DNA from: Streptococcus salivarius
Lineage (GTDB): Bacteria > Bacillota > Bacilli > Lactobacillales > Streptococcaceae
Length of the DNA stretch: 64,000 nt
NCBI RefSeq assembly: GCF_000785515.1
Contig: NZ_CP009913.1
Span: 120,001-184,000 of the forward strand
Reading direction: 5' to 3'
In this document: positions 16,337-25,152 of the stretch, piece by piece
Layout of the letters: every line of letters begins with the position of its first letter
Position numbering within the stretch: position 1 is the first letter of the stretch
The notes under the pieces: generated by a model
What the model saw: the letters and a program-made list of their open reading frames with translations, nothing else
What the model was told of the DNA's origin: nothing
Database searches by the model: none
Made by a program: the position numbers and the translations under genes

Positions 16337-18025
16337 TCAGGCTTGCCCTTGCCCTTGTCCTAGCCCATGATGACTAAGCGTCGCTTCAACGGCTTTTGGA
16401 TAAGATTTGCGTCCTCCCTCCTCAAAGTGGATGAGACTTTCAAGAAGAAGTTCTTCTTGAAAAGGGTTGACTAGAATGGCGGATTCCGTCCGTTCAAAAA
16501 CAATGCCTTGTTCTTGCAAGAGATAAATAATCTTTCGAAGTGTCACCATTTTAAGGTCCTGTTCCTCCGCAAACTCCTTGAGCGGACGTCCGTTGGTTCC
16601 AGTGTCTAGAGCTTCTTCCTCCTCTATTGGTTCAATCGGTTCTGATTGTTGGTGGCCTTCTCCAAAGACTTCAAATTCTTCGCCATTAAATTCCATAATA
16701 GGGATTTTTGCGTAGGCATCATAGAAGGAGAAGCCTTGGTCGAGAGGTACGTAAGGGGAGAAGAATTCGCCAGCCAAGTCACCGTTATTAGCGATATAGC
16801 CTCGTCCTTTAACTTTGACGCCATTGATTTCATCGAGCTTTTTAAACTCCTTGGTTTTGTTAGCATCTCCAAACATCATATCGTAACCCGTTGATTCCAA
16901 GTGACCAACTGAGAGACGCTTCATAAAGTTATCTCGAAGAGCTGTTTTGATAAACTCACCGTCAGGTCGTTGCATGGCAAAGATGATAAAGACACCAGCT
17001 TGACGGCCCTCTAGGACGAGTTGAGAGAGGTATTCCATGAGTTCCGATTGGAGGCTATAGTCACGGTCAATCTTAGCCATAAGGGCTGCCCACTCGTCCA
17101 CAAGGATGAATTTGGGTGTCATACCGTAGTGCGTAAAGTTCTTCCCAGCTTGGAATTTAGGTGACGTAGACATGAGCTCGTAGCGTTTTTCCATGAAGTC
17201 AACATTTTCTTTAAAACACTGGATGATATCCTCTTTACTTGTATAGACACGACCATGAAAGACAGGAATCTTTTTGAGACCAGCTAAATCAGAGTTCTTT
17301 GGATCACAAATATCTACAAAGCCAATCTTAGCGAGTGCATAGATAATGGTCATAAGGACAACGGTTTTACCGCCACCAGTTCCCCCGCCAATGAGCAGGT
17401 GAGGCTCTTCAATATAATCCCAAGTGACGTCATTCATAAGTTGGAGTTTAGAGCCCTTGACTTCGACCTCATTAATGGTGATACGACTATCAATACGGTT
17501 GATGGCAATATCATAGGTGATGAAACGTTTATCAAAGGTTTTATTGCGAAAGTCTCCGTTAAACATGACTTCGAGAGTCGACCCAAGATTGAGAAAACGG
17601 TCCTGAAATTTATTCCCTTCTAGGATAAAATGGACTTCAATCTTGTAGCGAGACTGCTTCAGGTACACCTGAGGAAGGACAATCTTTTCAATCGTTTTGT
17701 TTTCACGTCTGATATTTTTAATCAAATAGAGGTTATTTTCTATCAGGAAGCGAGACAAAATCCGTAGGCTATTGAGCTTTTGGAAGAAGACGATTTTCTC
17801 GTAACACATGCGATTTAGTAGGTAAGCAATCAAACAAGAAGCAACAAGGATACCCCCAATATAGTAAATTTGTGGCAAGGGGTGGTCTTTTAATTCTTCT
17901 AGGTTAAGATAACAATAATTTCCAATCGCTAACAAAGAAGGGAACCACCAGATAAACCAGGTGATTCCCCGAATATGACGATAAAAGGCCCTAACTCTTA
18001 TCCCACGATAGGTAAAGAGTTTCAT
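16337..18025 (-). CDS. FtsK/SpoIIIE-like conjugation coupling protein
   Basis: A 562-residue DNA translocase that hands the relaxosome to the channel; equivalent to Tn916 Orf21. Two N-terminal membrane segments lie near residues 22-40 and 54-72. The motor domain has Walker A IGGGTGGGKTVVLM near residue 213 and Walker B FILVDEWAAL near 300. IIFAMQRPDG (sensor region) follows near 345. The C-terminus has an acidic linker and a winged-helix-like end. The SD is AGGAGGTG. It is the gene just upstream of oriT in the transfer direction. Confidence 0.9.
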   Translation of the reverse strand: MKLFTYRGIRVRAFYRHIRGITWFIWWFPSLLAIGNYCYLNLEELKDHPLPQIYYIGGILVASCLIAYLLNRMCYEKIVFFQKLNSLRILSRFLIENNLYLIKNIRRENKTIEKIVLPQVYLKQSRYKIEVHFILEGNKFQDRFLNLGSTLEVMFNGDFRNKTFDKRFITYDIAINRIDSRITINEVEVKGSKLQLMNDVTWDYIEEPHLLIGGGTGGGKTVVLMTIIYALAKIGFVDICDPKNSDLAGLKKIPVFHGRVYTSKEDIIQCFKENVDFMEKRYELMSTSPKFQAGKNFTHYGMTPKFILVDEWAALMAKIDRDYSLQSELMEYLSQLVLEGRQAGVFIIFAMQRPDGEFIKTALRDNFMKRLSVGHLESTGYDMMFGDANKTKEFKKLDEINGVKVKGRGYIANNGDLAGEFFSPYVPLDQGFSFYDAYAKIPIMEFNGEEFEVFGEGHQQSEPIEPIEEEEALDTGTNGRPLKEFAEEQDLKMVTLRKIIYLLQEQGIVFERTESAILVNPFQEELLLESLIHFEEGGRKSYPKAVEATLSHHGLGQGQGQA

Positions 18026-18038
18026 AGTATATCACCTC

Positions 18039-18500
18039 CTAGTTTTCTTTCTTGTTGTCTAGAGGTTTATTTTCCTTGATGGGTGTTCCTCCACTTTTTT
18101 TCTTGATTTTAGAAGCAAAGAGCTTGTAAATATCATTACGGTTAACGTGCGTATGGGTAATCACAATATCTTCCAGCTCTACCTCTTCTCGGTATTTAAT
18201 GCCTAGATCTTCAATTTCAGACTGCGCCATATCAGCAATGGTGAAAAAGAGGGTTTCGTGTTGGATAGAAGAGTGAATCGCTACAACAATACCACGGATT
18301 TCTCCTGTATTGACTTGAACGAAAGAGCCGTCAGGGTTGCGTTGGGTGCGGTCTTCTTCATAGATGATATCTGGCCCTTCAATGCCACGGAAAGAGAGCT
18401 TTCCAAGGACTTCAGGCACGTTTAGACCATCTGTAATGACACGATAGGTCTTGTCTGCAATTTGTAGTTTTTCTCCGTAGTTTAATCCGATTTTAGCCAT
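18039..18500 (-). CDS. DUF961-like ICE protein (153 residues)
   Basis: A soluble, mostly beta-stranded protein with GEIRGIVVAIHSS in the middle and REEVELEDIVITHTHVN near residue 105, then a Lys-rich tail (KKKSGGTPIKENK). The pattern resembles the YdcP/DUF961 proteins (Orf22/Orf23 of Tn916) encoded at the head of transfer operons. Family assignment is from pattern memory and moderate. The SD is AAGGAGAA, 14 bases before the coupling-protein gene. Confidence 0.65.
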   Translation of the reverse strand: MAKIGLNYGEKLQIADKTYRVITDGLNVPEVLGKLSFRGIEGPDIIYEEDRTQRNPDGSFVQVNTGEIRGIVVAIHSSIQHETLFFTIADMAQSEIEDLGIKYREEVELEDIVITHTHVNRNDIYKLFASKIKKKSGGTPIKENKPLDNKKEN

Positions 18501-18521
18501 ATGTATTTCTCCTTTACTTTC

Positions 18522-18836
<315 letters not shown>

Positions 18837-18856
18837 TTAAAGCAAAAGAAAAAGAG

Positions 18857-19129
18857 TTAAGCTAATTGCTTCACTCTTGAGTAATAGTGGGTAAATAGTT
18901 TCCGTTTAAACTGTCGGCTATAGAACTGAATATCACCGCTAGGGTAGTTGTTTCTGCGAGCTTCTTGGACTAAATGATTGAGGTCAAGAAGAGCTTGTGT
19001 ATAGAGTTTTGCTTGTAGTTTAGGCGAGTAGCCAAACATGGCATAGGTGAATTCATAGTTATCATAGAGACGTTTACATTGTAATGCGAAAAAAAGTTTG
19101 TCATAGGGTTTCTCCTTTATTGTAAGCAT
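18857..19129 (-). CDS. First small gene of the transfer operon (90 residues)
   Basis: A basic protein with LQCKRLYDNYEFTYAMFGYSP and a long helical C-terminus (QEARRNNYPSGDIQFYSRQ). No family is recognised. The start is uncertain. The ORF opens at 19129 without a good SD, while a strong AAAGGAG site precedes an ATG at 19104 in another frame (MTNFF). One added T in the T7 run at 19089-19095 would join that start to this frame as MTNFFFALQCKRLYDN. An intrinsic terminator ends one base before the ORF. Confidence 0.6.
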   Translation of the reverse strand: MLTIKEKPYDKLFFALQCKRLYDNYEFTYAMFGYSPKLQAKLYTQALLDLNHLVQEARRNNYPSGDIQFYSRQFKRKLFTHYYSRVKQLA

Positions 19130-19165
19130 AAAAAAGCTACTAAGATATAAGAAAGACTTAGTAGC
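19130..19165 (-). terminator. Terminator/attenuator in front of the transfer operon
   Basis: On the minus strand GCTACTAAG (19165-19157) and CTTAGTAGC (19144-19136) form a perfect 9-bp stem, followed at once by TTTTTT (19135-19130). It lies immediately upstream of the first transfer gene and downstream of the leader. Transcripts from the regulation region would therefore stop here unless it is bypassed. Confidence 0.8.
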
Positions 19166-19169
19166 TTGA

Positions 19170-19460
19170 GAGTAAGTCTATCTAAAAGATAGACAGCAGT
19201 AAAGAAAAGTTGTTTGGTTGGAAAGATCCCTCTTTCCACGGTGGCAACGTTTAGCAAGGTGCATTGCATGAATTACCATCGCTTTCCCGGCCAATCTCTT
19301 TAGGTAGTCCTTGTCATACCCTAGGGATTCTCTTACGCAATCTTGCGCAACCAGTTCACTTTACTATTCGGCAAAAGTGCTAATGGTCCGAAATGCGTGG
19401 AAGCCCACAAATACTTGTTTTAATCTTCACTTCAACCATTAACGGACTTGACTTTACTTA
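19170..19460 (-). ncRNA. Candidate structured leader RNA of the transfer operon
   Basis: About 290 non-coding bases, markedly more GC-rich than their surroundings, with several hairpins. GTCTATC/GATAGAC is at 19176-19194, GGAAAGA/TCTTTCC at 19220-19237, and a TTGCGCAAGATTGCGTAA repeat-stem is near 19335-19352. A CCCTAGGG palindrome lies near 19320. No ORF of note exists on either strand. Together with the terminator at 19130 it has the layout of an attenuator or of a small RNA. A single- or double-strand replication origin for the rolling-circle stage is an alternative. Confidence 0.45.
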
Positions 19461-19551
19461 TCAAAACAATTACAATAAAGGTACGAAGTTTAGTGTAGTT
19501 TGATAGTCAGTCCTCTGGTTGTCAGACGCACTTTTTATTTAATTGTCAATG

Positions 19552-19632
19552 ATCTCACTCTGATAGTGATTATTATTTTTTTAAAAATATCGCTATCAGC
19601 TATATATATATAATATCGCTGTAGGCGATATT
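19552..19632. promoter_or_regulatory. Operator array and divergent promoter region of the ICE
   Basis: Palindromes cluster before the XRE gene. AATATCGC-TGTAG-GCGATATT is at 19612-19632 (perfect 8-bp arms), a lone AATATCGC half is at 19586-19593, and CACT-CTGAT-AGTG is at 19556-19568. An AT run with TATATATAAT lies between them. The spacing resembles lambda-type operators read by the XRE/CI repressors encoded just downstream. Start points of the divergent transcripts are not resolved. Confidence 0.5.
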
Positions 19633-19681
19633 TGTCAAGGGTTATTTGAAAAAAAGTAAAAAATATTTTTTGAGGTTTAAA

Positions 19682-20024
19682 ATGGAATTTTCGGAACGCT
19701 TAAAAGAGCTAAGAAAACAAGCTCATCTGACACAAGTTGAACTAGCCGGTAAATTGGGAATAGTCCAATCTTCTTATGCAGACTGGGAGAGAGGAAGGAA
19801 AAAACCAACACAAGATAATTTAGTTAAGATAGCTCAGGTTTTGAATGTATCTGTTGATTATTTAGTTGGAAATTCAGAGAAGAAAGCAGATGAGTTAGAT
19901 AATATTGAATTGCTTTTTCGTATGAATTCAAAGGGATTGACTGAAGAAGAAAAAAAAAGTTTTTAGAAAAGAGTTGATAGAGTTTATGGAAGAACGGAAG
20001 AAAGCGTTTAATAAAGGGAATTAG
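19682..20024 (+). CDS. XRE-family ICE regulator (Arp2-like), with a 1-base shift
   Basis: A Cro/CI helix-turn-helix protein beginning MEFSERLKELRKQAHLTQ, with GIVQSSYADWERGRKKPTQ as recognition region and VLNVSVDYLVGN closing the domain. The start at 19682 has GAGG at a good distance. The frame stops early (19966) after an A9 run at 19950-19958. Removing one A gives EEKKVFRKELIEFMEERKKAF and a stop at 20022, total 113 residues. The DNA-binding domain is intact either way. In ICESt3-type elements Arp2 acts with Arp1 to control conjugation. Confidence 0.8.
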
Positions 20025-20031
20025 GAAGCAT

Positions 20032-21494
20032 ATGATTAAAAGATATAGTAAATTGAACGAGTTGGTAAGAAGACTAAAAAAGGATGAAAAGAAGTCTGGA
20101 GAAAAATATTATTACAGAGGTCAAATCCATTGTTGGCCCATCCAGTCATCAGTTTCTCGTGTTAATAATAGTCCCGAAGAAATCGAAAAAACAGAATTCT
20201 TTGTGAAGAAACTTAGAGAAAATAGAACCTTAAATTTACAAAATGATGATGAATACTTGAATAAATGTCTTGCTATAGCTCAACATTACGGATACAAAAC
20301 AGACTTCATAGACTTTACGACTAGTATTGAGGTGGCAGCCTATTTTGCAACGGATGGAATAGGAATGCATCCAGAATATAAATATGGTTATTTATGGAGA
20401 ATTTCGGGAAAGGAAATAGAATCTATAAAGTCTGTCATTAAAAAAAGCTGTCAGACTGCTTGAACAAACTAATAGCTTAACAAATTTTCAAAAAGAGAAT
20501 CTTGAAAGATTAAAGACTGCTGATTATAATCCTTTCTTTGATTTCTCTATTCCTGAACTATCAAGAATGAACAATCAAAAAGGGATATTTCTTTGGGATT
20601 TTTTAAATATAGTTACATTCTATTACTTTAAGGATAGAGAAGCAGACTTTGAATTTAGACATGATGGACAGGTATACTCAAGTAATACAATAAATACAGA
20701 GATTATTTATCCTAAACCTAATGTACTAGAATCAGAAATAGAACGGTTCAAATCAATTGAAGCAATGAAAGAATTTAAAACGTCAGATATTTTCAAAGAA
20801 GCTAATAAATTAGTCTTGAGACCACGAAATTCTCTTACTTCTTGCTACTTAAGAGATAATAAATGGCCTTGTGATTTCGGTAAAACTTCGGGATTATTTG
20901 AGCGCTCGATTAAGGAAAATATAGTAAAAAAAAGTAAATATAGAAAATGATGAAAATAATTTAGTAAATATTATAAGAAACAATCGTAATAATATAGAAA
21001 ATGGAACAAAAATATCAGTTGATATTGGAAATTCGAATTTAAACAGTATTATTAATGAAACAATTGATACATTGGTTTACTTTCCGTACACTGAATCAGA
21101 GATAAAAGAAGTAGTCAAAAATATTGTTGAGTTTAATAAAATTAATGATAGTAATGTATCAGAATTGCTTTATATAGGAATGAAAGACTCTATGGGGGTA
21201 GAAAGCTATGGATATGTTCCGTTTAATATCATAGAAGAAATTATGGAAAAGAAAAGGAAAGAAATTAAAGAGAGTAATGATAAAAATCTTTCCAGTGAAC
21301 TACAGCAAATGATAGATAAAAAGTACACTTGGAAATTATTTTTAGATTTAAGTCGTTACCCTAAAAAAGTATTTGAGTTTTCAGAGATAAAAAATATCTT
21401 TATTCAATATATATTACCTTATCAATTTTTATATAGATCCAAAGAGTATAGAATTTATGTTCCGACTTTCTTAGAGATTTTTGGTCCAGAGTGA
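20032..21494 (+). CDS. FRG-domain protein, interrupted by two 1-base shifts
   Basis: Removing one A from the A7 run at 20440-20446 and one from the A8 run at 20936-20943 merges three open pieces into a single 486-residue protein. The FRG domain (named for a Phe-Arg-Gly motif) is plain in the first part: YYYRGQIHCWPIQSSVSR near residue 24, then LAIAQHYGYKTDFIDFTTS near 83 and AAYFAT near 104. FDFSIPELSRMNNQKGIFLW follows after the first shift. The C-terminal 170 residues match nothing I know. FRG proteins occur in phage-defence and toxin loci. The gene lies inside the ICE regulation module between two repressor genes; the function is inferred only. As written it is broken. Confidence 0.75.
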
Positions 21495-21596
21495 ATATAA
21501 ATTATTGTGGACAAGCGTCCACTTTTTTTTATATACTAAACTCAACCTAAAAGGTTTAGTTAGTTTGTAGGTTGTACTTAAAGGAGGTACCATTCT

Positions 21597-22457
21597 TTGG
21601 ATGAATTGTATACAAGAGTAAGCAGTGCAACAAAACAGGAGTTATATCAGTATATGAAGGATGACGATATTTCATTATTAGGTTATAATTTCACTTATTT
21701 TTTTCAATATTGCATTGAAGAGAATCAAATCCAAGTGATTAGCCACCACTTTTCTAATCACAAGATAGAAGGCTTGACAGTAGTTGATGAATTGGGAATC
21801 AGTTTTTCTTATGAGATAGATAATCCAAAGGTAAAACAGAATTTTACCTTATGTCATGAGTTAGGACATTTTATTCTTAAACATGATGGAAATTATTTTG
21901 CAGAATCAATTGATAATCAAGAGAACTTGCTAGAGCGAGAAGCGAATATTTTTTCCGCTGTAGTGCTAATGCCTGATATTGTTCTTCTATCAAAAATCTA
22001 CTATAACTACGAGACTTTTCAACGAGTACAAAATAGTCTCGAAGTTTCAAAACAGGCTTTGTTTTTTCGTCTTTTGGACTTTCTACGGGAATATTATCCT
22101 GACAAAGATAGTGAAGTCAAACAAGCAGTTGAGGCCTATATTGAAGGGAAAAACGCTTCTATTTTTCGTTTGTTTCATGATATTAGAGAAAAAATTATAG
22201 AGGAGTTCCATCAGTTTCAACCTTCCCTTATTAATCAGGTTAAGCAGAGAGTGAGTAAAGTAGGTTTTACAACGAGTCTAGAATACCCAGATCTCTTGAT
22301 TCAAGATAACTGGAAAGCAATAAAAGCAAGCAGTATCAATTTAAAAACGTGGCTTGTTTATAACAAAGGAAAGTCTATTGCCTATGTCTGGGATAAAGAA
22401 AAATTCTCAGATGAAGAGGCAAGAAAAAAGGCAGAATTACAGTTACTATTAATGTGA
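21597..22457 (+). CDS. ImmA/IrrE-type metalloprotease
   Basis: A 286-residue protein with the zinc-protease motif CHELGHFILKH near residue 87 (HExxH) and downstream EREANIFSAVVLMP, which gives the third metal-binding Glu. This domain (Peptidase_M78) in ICEBs1 ImmA cleaves the element's repressor upon signal. Here it directly precedes the CI-like repressor gene with an 8-base gap, as OrfQ precedes Arp1 in ICESt3. The start is a TTG at 21597 with GGAGG nine bases upstream; the nearby ATG is out of frame. Confidence 0.85.
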   Translation: MDELYTRVSSATKQELYQYMKDDDISLLGYNFTYFFQYCIEENQIQVISHHFSNHKIEGLTVVDELGISFSYEIDNPKVKQNFTLCHELGHFILKHDGNYFAESIDNQENLLEREANIFSAVVLMPDIVLLSKIYYNYETFQRVQNSLEVSKQALFFRLLDFLREYYPDKDSEVKQAVEAYIEGKNASIFRLFHDIREKIIEEFHQFQPSLINQVKQRVSKVGFTTSLEYPDLLIQDNWKAIKASSINLKTWLVYNKGKSIAYVWDKEKFSDEEARKKAELQLLLM

Positions 22458-22465
22458 GGTGAAAT

Positions 22466-23167
22466 ATGTATCAACCAGAAAAACTAAAAGCTCGTAGAAA
22501 AGAGCTAAAAATGACTCAAAAAGATATAGCGGATCAATTAGGAATCAGCTATCAAGCCTATTCTGCATGGGAACGAGGCGTAAAAGCACCATCCAAAGAT
22601 AAAGTAAATCAGCTAGAACAAATACTCAGAGTACCAAAAGGCTATTTTACAGAAATTGAGATTGTTCGTCTGTATAATACATTGTCGAATAGAGGTAAAA
22701 ATCAAGTAGTAGAATATGCACGTGACTTGGTACAAAAAGAGACAACTCAAAAAGTGATATCAGTTTCAGAAAATCTCTATGAGTACCATGTTTACGAAAA
22801 AATGTCTGCTGGTATTGGTGCATCAGTTTATGATGATAGGGATTATGATATTGTCTACTTTGATGAAGAATTAGCTCATGATTTTGCCTCTTGGGTATCT
22901 GGGGATTCCATGGAACCCAAATATCATAATGGTTCAGTAGCTCTTATCCGTGAGACAGGTTTTGATTATGATGGGGCAGTCTATGCTGTAGTATGTAATA
23001 ACCAAACCTATATTAAACGAGTTTACCGTGAAGAAAATGGTTTGCGATTAGTTTCTATTAATCCAAAGTACAGGGCTATCTTTCTCCCATATGATGAAGA
23101 CCCACGAGTAGTAGGAATCATTGTTGGGAATTTCATACCATTGAAAGAAAGGAGAAGCAAGCGATAA
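22466..23167 (+). CDS. CI/LexA-like repressor with S24 peptidase domain (Arp1-like)
   Basis: A 233-residue repressor. An N-terminal helix-turn-helix (residues 5-55: LKMTQKDIADQLGISYQAYS) is followed by a linker and a C-terminal self-cleavage domain. That domain has a predicted Ala-Gly cleavage site (SAGIGA), the catalytic Ser in SGDSMEP and the catalytic Lys in YIKRVY. The combination implies derepression of transfer upon DNA damage through RecA, or by the neighbouring ImmA. It is the last gene of the regulation module and its 3' end is part of a repeat found again at 36022. Confidence 0.88.
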   Translation: MYQPEKLKARRKELKMTQKDIADQLGISYQAYSAWERGVKAPSKDKVNQLEQILRVPKGYFTEIEIVRLYNTLSNRGKNQVVEYARDLVQKETTQKVISVSENLYEYHVYEKMSAGIGASVYDDRDYDIVYFDEELAHDFASWVSGDSMEPKYHNGSVALIRETGFDYDGAVYAVVCNNQTYIKRVYREENGLRLVSINPKYRAIFLPYDEDPRVVGIIVGNFIPLKERRSKR

Positions 23168-23470
23168 ACTACTAAAACAGATATTTTAGATAAAAGTACT
23201 CTCAAGTATATCAAGGTATTTGATGGAAAATAGTTTGGGTTCCATAGTCAAACTAAGGAAATTGTCTTTTTTTGAACTAAAGTTTAGTGTAAAAAGTGTA
23301 TACTAAACCAACACCGTATCTGGTGATTTTTTTGCTAAGGCGTTACAATAATATGGCATAAACGATTTTACCGATTTTGGGTAGAAGTATAATCGTAAAG
23401 TTTGTTATGCGTTATGAGGTAATACATTGTTCTAATGAGACGATGTATAGAGGCAATCGTGTGTGGTTTG
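23163..23470 (+). repeat. Left copy of the repeat flanking the lantibiotic biosynthesis genes
   Basis: Two blocks recur at 36022-36407 in the same orientation and order. Block a (23163-23212) contains GATAAACTAC and TTTTAGATAAAAGT. Block b (about 23340-23470) contains TAATCGTAAAGTTTGTTATG and GAGACGATGTATAGAG. Block a starts in the stop region of the CI-like repressor gene; block b is the 3' part of an IS3-type transposase. Confidence 0.75.
23312..23333 (+). terminator. Weak terminator after the regulation module
   Basis: CACC-GTATCT-GGTG followed by ATTTTTTT lies after the CI-like repressor gene. The stem is short, so confidence is modest. Confidence 0.4.
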
Positions 23471-24384
23471 GTTGAAGTCACTTGCGATTGTCTTTTCCAT
23501 TTTAGTTTTACCTTAATTCGCTTGTTGTAATAATCAATATGGTCTACAATAGTTTGTTTCAATTGGTTAATTGACTTAAACATCTTCTCATAACCATAAA
23601 ACATTGCCGATTTCAAAATACCAAAGAAGGATTCCATTATACCCTTTTATGTACTAATCCCTTTACGTGACATGTATAATTGGCTCTTTTTATCCCTTGA
23701 ACATATAATTTAAGTACCTTGAATATACAATATAAGTGCACAATAAAAACTCATAAGATTTTCTAGTAAAATAGAATTGAACGAACTAATTAAATTACTT
23801 TTAGAAGAATGTCGAAAGGAAATTCTGTTACCAAATCTCGGACAATTTCCATTTTTCTTTTTGTTCTTTGGAGCACTCTCAACTTTTTTAGAACAGCATT
23901 CTCCGCTCTCAAGTACTCATTTTCTGCTTGAAGACGTTCTAATTCTGTCATCTTTTTTCGTTTTTTTCTTTGGTTTACATCCTATTTTAGGTGGTTTCCT
24001 TCTTATTTTTTCGACAATAGTATACTCGTTTTTCTTATATTGTATTATCCAATTTGGAAGTCATCTACTATTAGGATAGCATAATCTAGAGATACACTTC
24101 TTTGTGAACGACCTTCAAGCAGAAGTTTATCAATGATTTTTTATTTTAATTCAGGAGAATAGTAATGATTCCTTCCTTTTTGACGGCCCTTATTCCATAA
24201 CGGTCAATTAATCTCACCATGTACTTTAGATCAGAAACATCTACTCCAAAATGATTCGAAAATCGCTTAAAGCTTTCCCCTTCCTTTCTAAGTTTATAGA
24301 TCTGACAGTTGTCCTTATAAGTCAATTTCATAAAAAAAAACACCCCAAAAGTTAGACAGAAAAAAATCTAATTTTTGGGGTTCA
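23368..24384 (-). mobile_element. Degenerate IS3-family (IS150-like) element
   Basis: Read leftward, an OrfA start (24328: MKLTYKDNCQIYKLRKEG) lies just inside an end with CCCCAAAAATTAGA at 24384. A leucine-zipper part (MTELERLQAENEYLRAENA, near 23950-23890) belongs to OrfA. A C-terminal OrfB fragment (23637-23368) carries ESFFGILKSAMFYGYEK and HIDYYNKRIKVKLKW, from the end of the DDE domain. The middle of OrfB is missing and frames are broken, so the element is dead. An ORF on the opposite strand (23777-24079) is a shadow of it. Confidence 0.8.
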
Positions 24385-24531
24385 GTTCAATGATAGAGAA
24401 AGAGATTAATTTATTTTCACAAACAAAACATAGTTCAAGTAATCTCCAAACTCTTATTTATCCATTTTTATGCGAGGCCTTTTCACCTATTAAATTGGTG
24501 CTATTACTAAAAAAAGCAACGAAATTCTAAT

Positions 24532-24564
24532 TCTGAACTAATTCTGAACTTAATATAATATATT
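24532..24564 (+). promoter_or_regulatory. LanR-type promoter of the first lantibiotic precursor gene
   Basis: TCT (24532-24534), 8 bases, TCT (24543-24545), 13 bases, then TATATT (24559-24564). In nisin the NisR-controlled promoters carry TCT-N8-TCT with the same 13-base distance to the -10. A matching element precedes the immunity operon on the other strand (40142-40174). A TATAAT at 24554-24559 is an alternative -10. Confidence 0.7.
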
Positions 24565-24608
24565 AAGTATGTTCGATAGAACAAATAAATTATTAAGGAG
24601 GTACTCAA

Positions 24609-24782
24609 ATGAGTACAAAAGATTTTAACTTGGACTTGGTAGAAGTCTCAAAAAGCAATACCGGGGCTTCAGCTCGTATTACTAGCTATTCACTTTGTAC
24701 ACCAGGATGCATTACTGGTGTACTTATGGGATGTCACATCCAAAGTATTGGATGTAATGTTCATGTCCATGTCAGTAAATAG
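24609..24782 (+). CDS. lanA1: Nisin-family lantibiotic precursor, copy 1 (salivaricin D-like)
   Basis: 57 residues: a 23-residue leader with the FNLDLVEVSK box and cleavage site GASAR, and a 34-residue core starting ITSYSLCTPGC. Aligned on nisin, Ser3-Cys7, Thr8-Cys11, Thr13-Cys19 and Ser23-Cys26 can form rings A, B, C and D. Positions 25 and 28 are Gly and Val, so nisin ring E is absent. The only Lys is the last residue, so trypsin would hardly cut the core. From memory this is very close to salivaricin D of S. salivarius. SD is AAGGAGG, and a LanR-type promoter precedes it. Confidence 0.93.
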   Translation: MSTKDFNLDLVEVSKSNTGASARITSYSLCTPGCITGVLMGCHIQSIGCNVHVHVSK

Positions 24783-24871
24783 CGTAATAATAATTTAGAA
24801 AATATTATAGTCTTATTAAGAGAGTTTCACCACTGAAATATTAAAGGTAAATATAAGATGTCCGTTAGCCA

Positions 24872-24906
24872 CATAATTCATTATTGTGTGAAAATAATGA
24901 ATTATG
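24872..24906. repeat. Perfect 14-bp inverted repeat between precursor genes 1 and 2
   Basis: CATAATTCATTATT (24872-24885) and AATAATGAATTATG (24893-24906) are exact complements around a 7-base loop. It is AT-rich and has no T tract, so it is more likely an mRNA-stabilising or processing hairpin than a terminator. The other precursor intergenic gap lacks it. Confidence 0.65.
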
Positions 24907-24978
24907 ACAAACGACAAAATCTTAATCTACGAGCCTTATATACTATAAGAACAAACAAATTATTAAGGAGGTGCTCAA

Positions 24979-25152
24979 ATGAGTACAAAAGATTTTAACT
25001 TGGATTTGGTAGAAGTCTCAAAAAGCAATACCGGGGCTTCAGCTCGTATTACTAGCTATTCACTTTGTACACCAGGATGCATTACTGGTGTACTTATGGG
25101 ATGTCACATCCAAAGTATTGGATGTAATGTTCATGTCCATGTCAGTAAATAG
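24979..25152 (+). CDS. lanA2: Nisin-family lantibiotic precursor, copy 2 (same protein as copy 1)
   Basis: The same 57-residue protein as copy 1. The DNA differs only at codon 9 (GAC versus GAT), and the repeat continues about 80 bases past the stop and covers the ribosome-binding region. The offset between copies is 370 bp, a recent tandem duplication. The upstream sequence has a TATACT -10 (24939-24944) but no full TCT-N8-TCT box, so it may depend on read-through or respond differently. Extra copies would raise precursor dosage. Confidence 0.92.
   Translation: MSTKDFNLDLVEVSKSNTGASARITSYSLCTPGCITGVLMGCHIQSIGCNVHVHVSK

Noticed and set aside
19190..19460. Group II intron or tRNA-like element in the ICE leader
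   Set aside because: No domain V motif, no reverse transcriptase and no cloverleaf with a valid anticodon stem could be drawn.
23777..24079. 100-residue hydrophobic ORF on the plus strand
   Set aside because: It is the complement of the IS3 transposase leucine-zipper region; the minus strand reads as the transposase.
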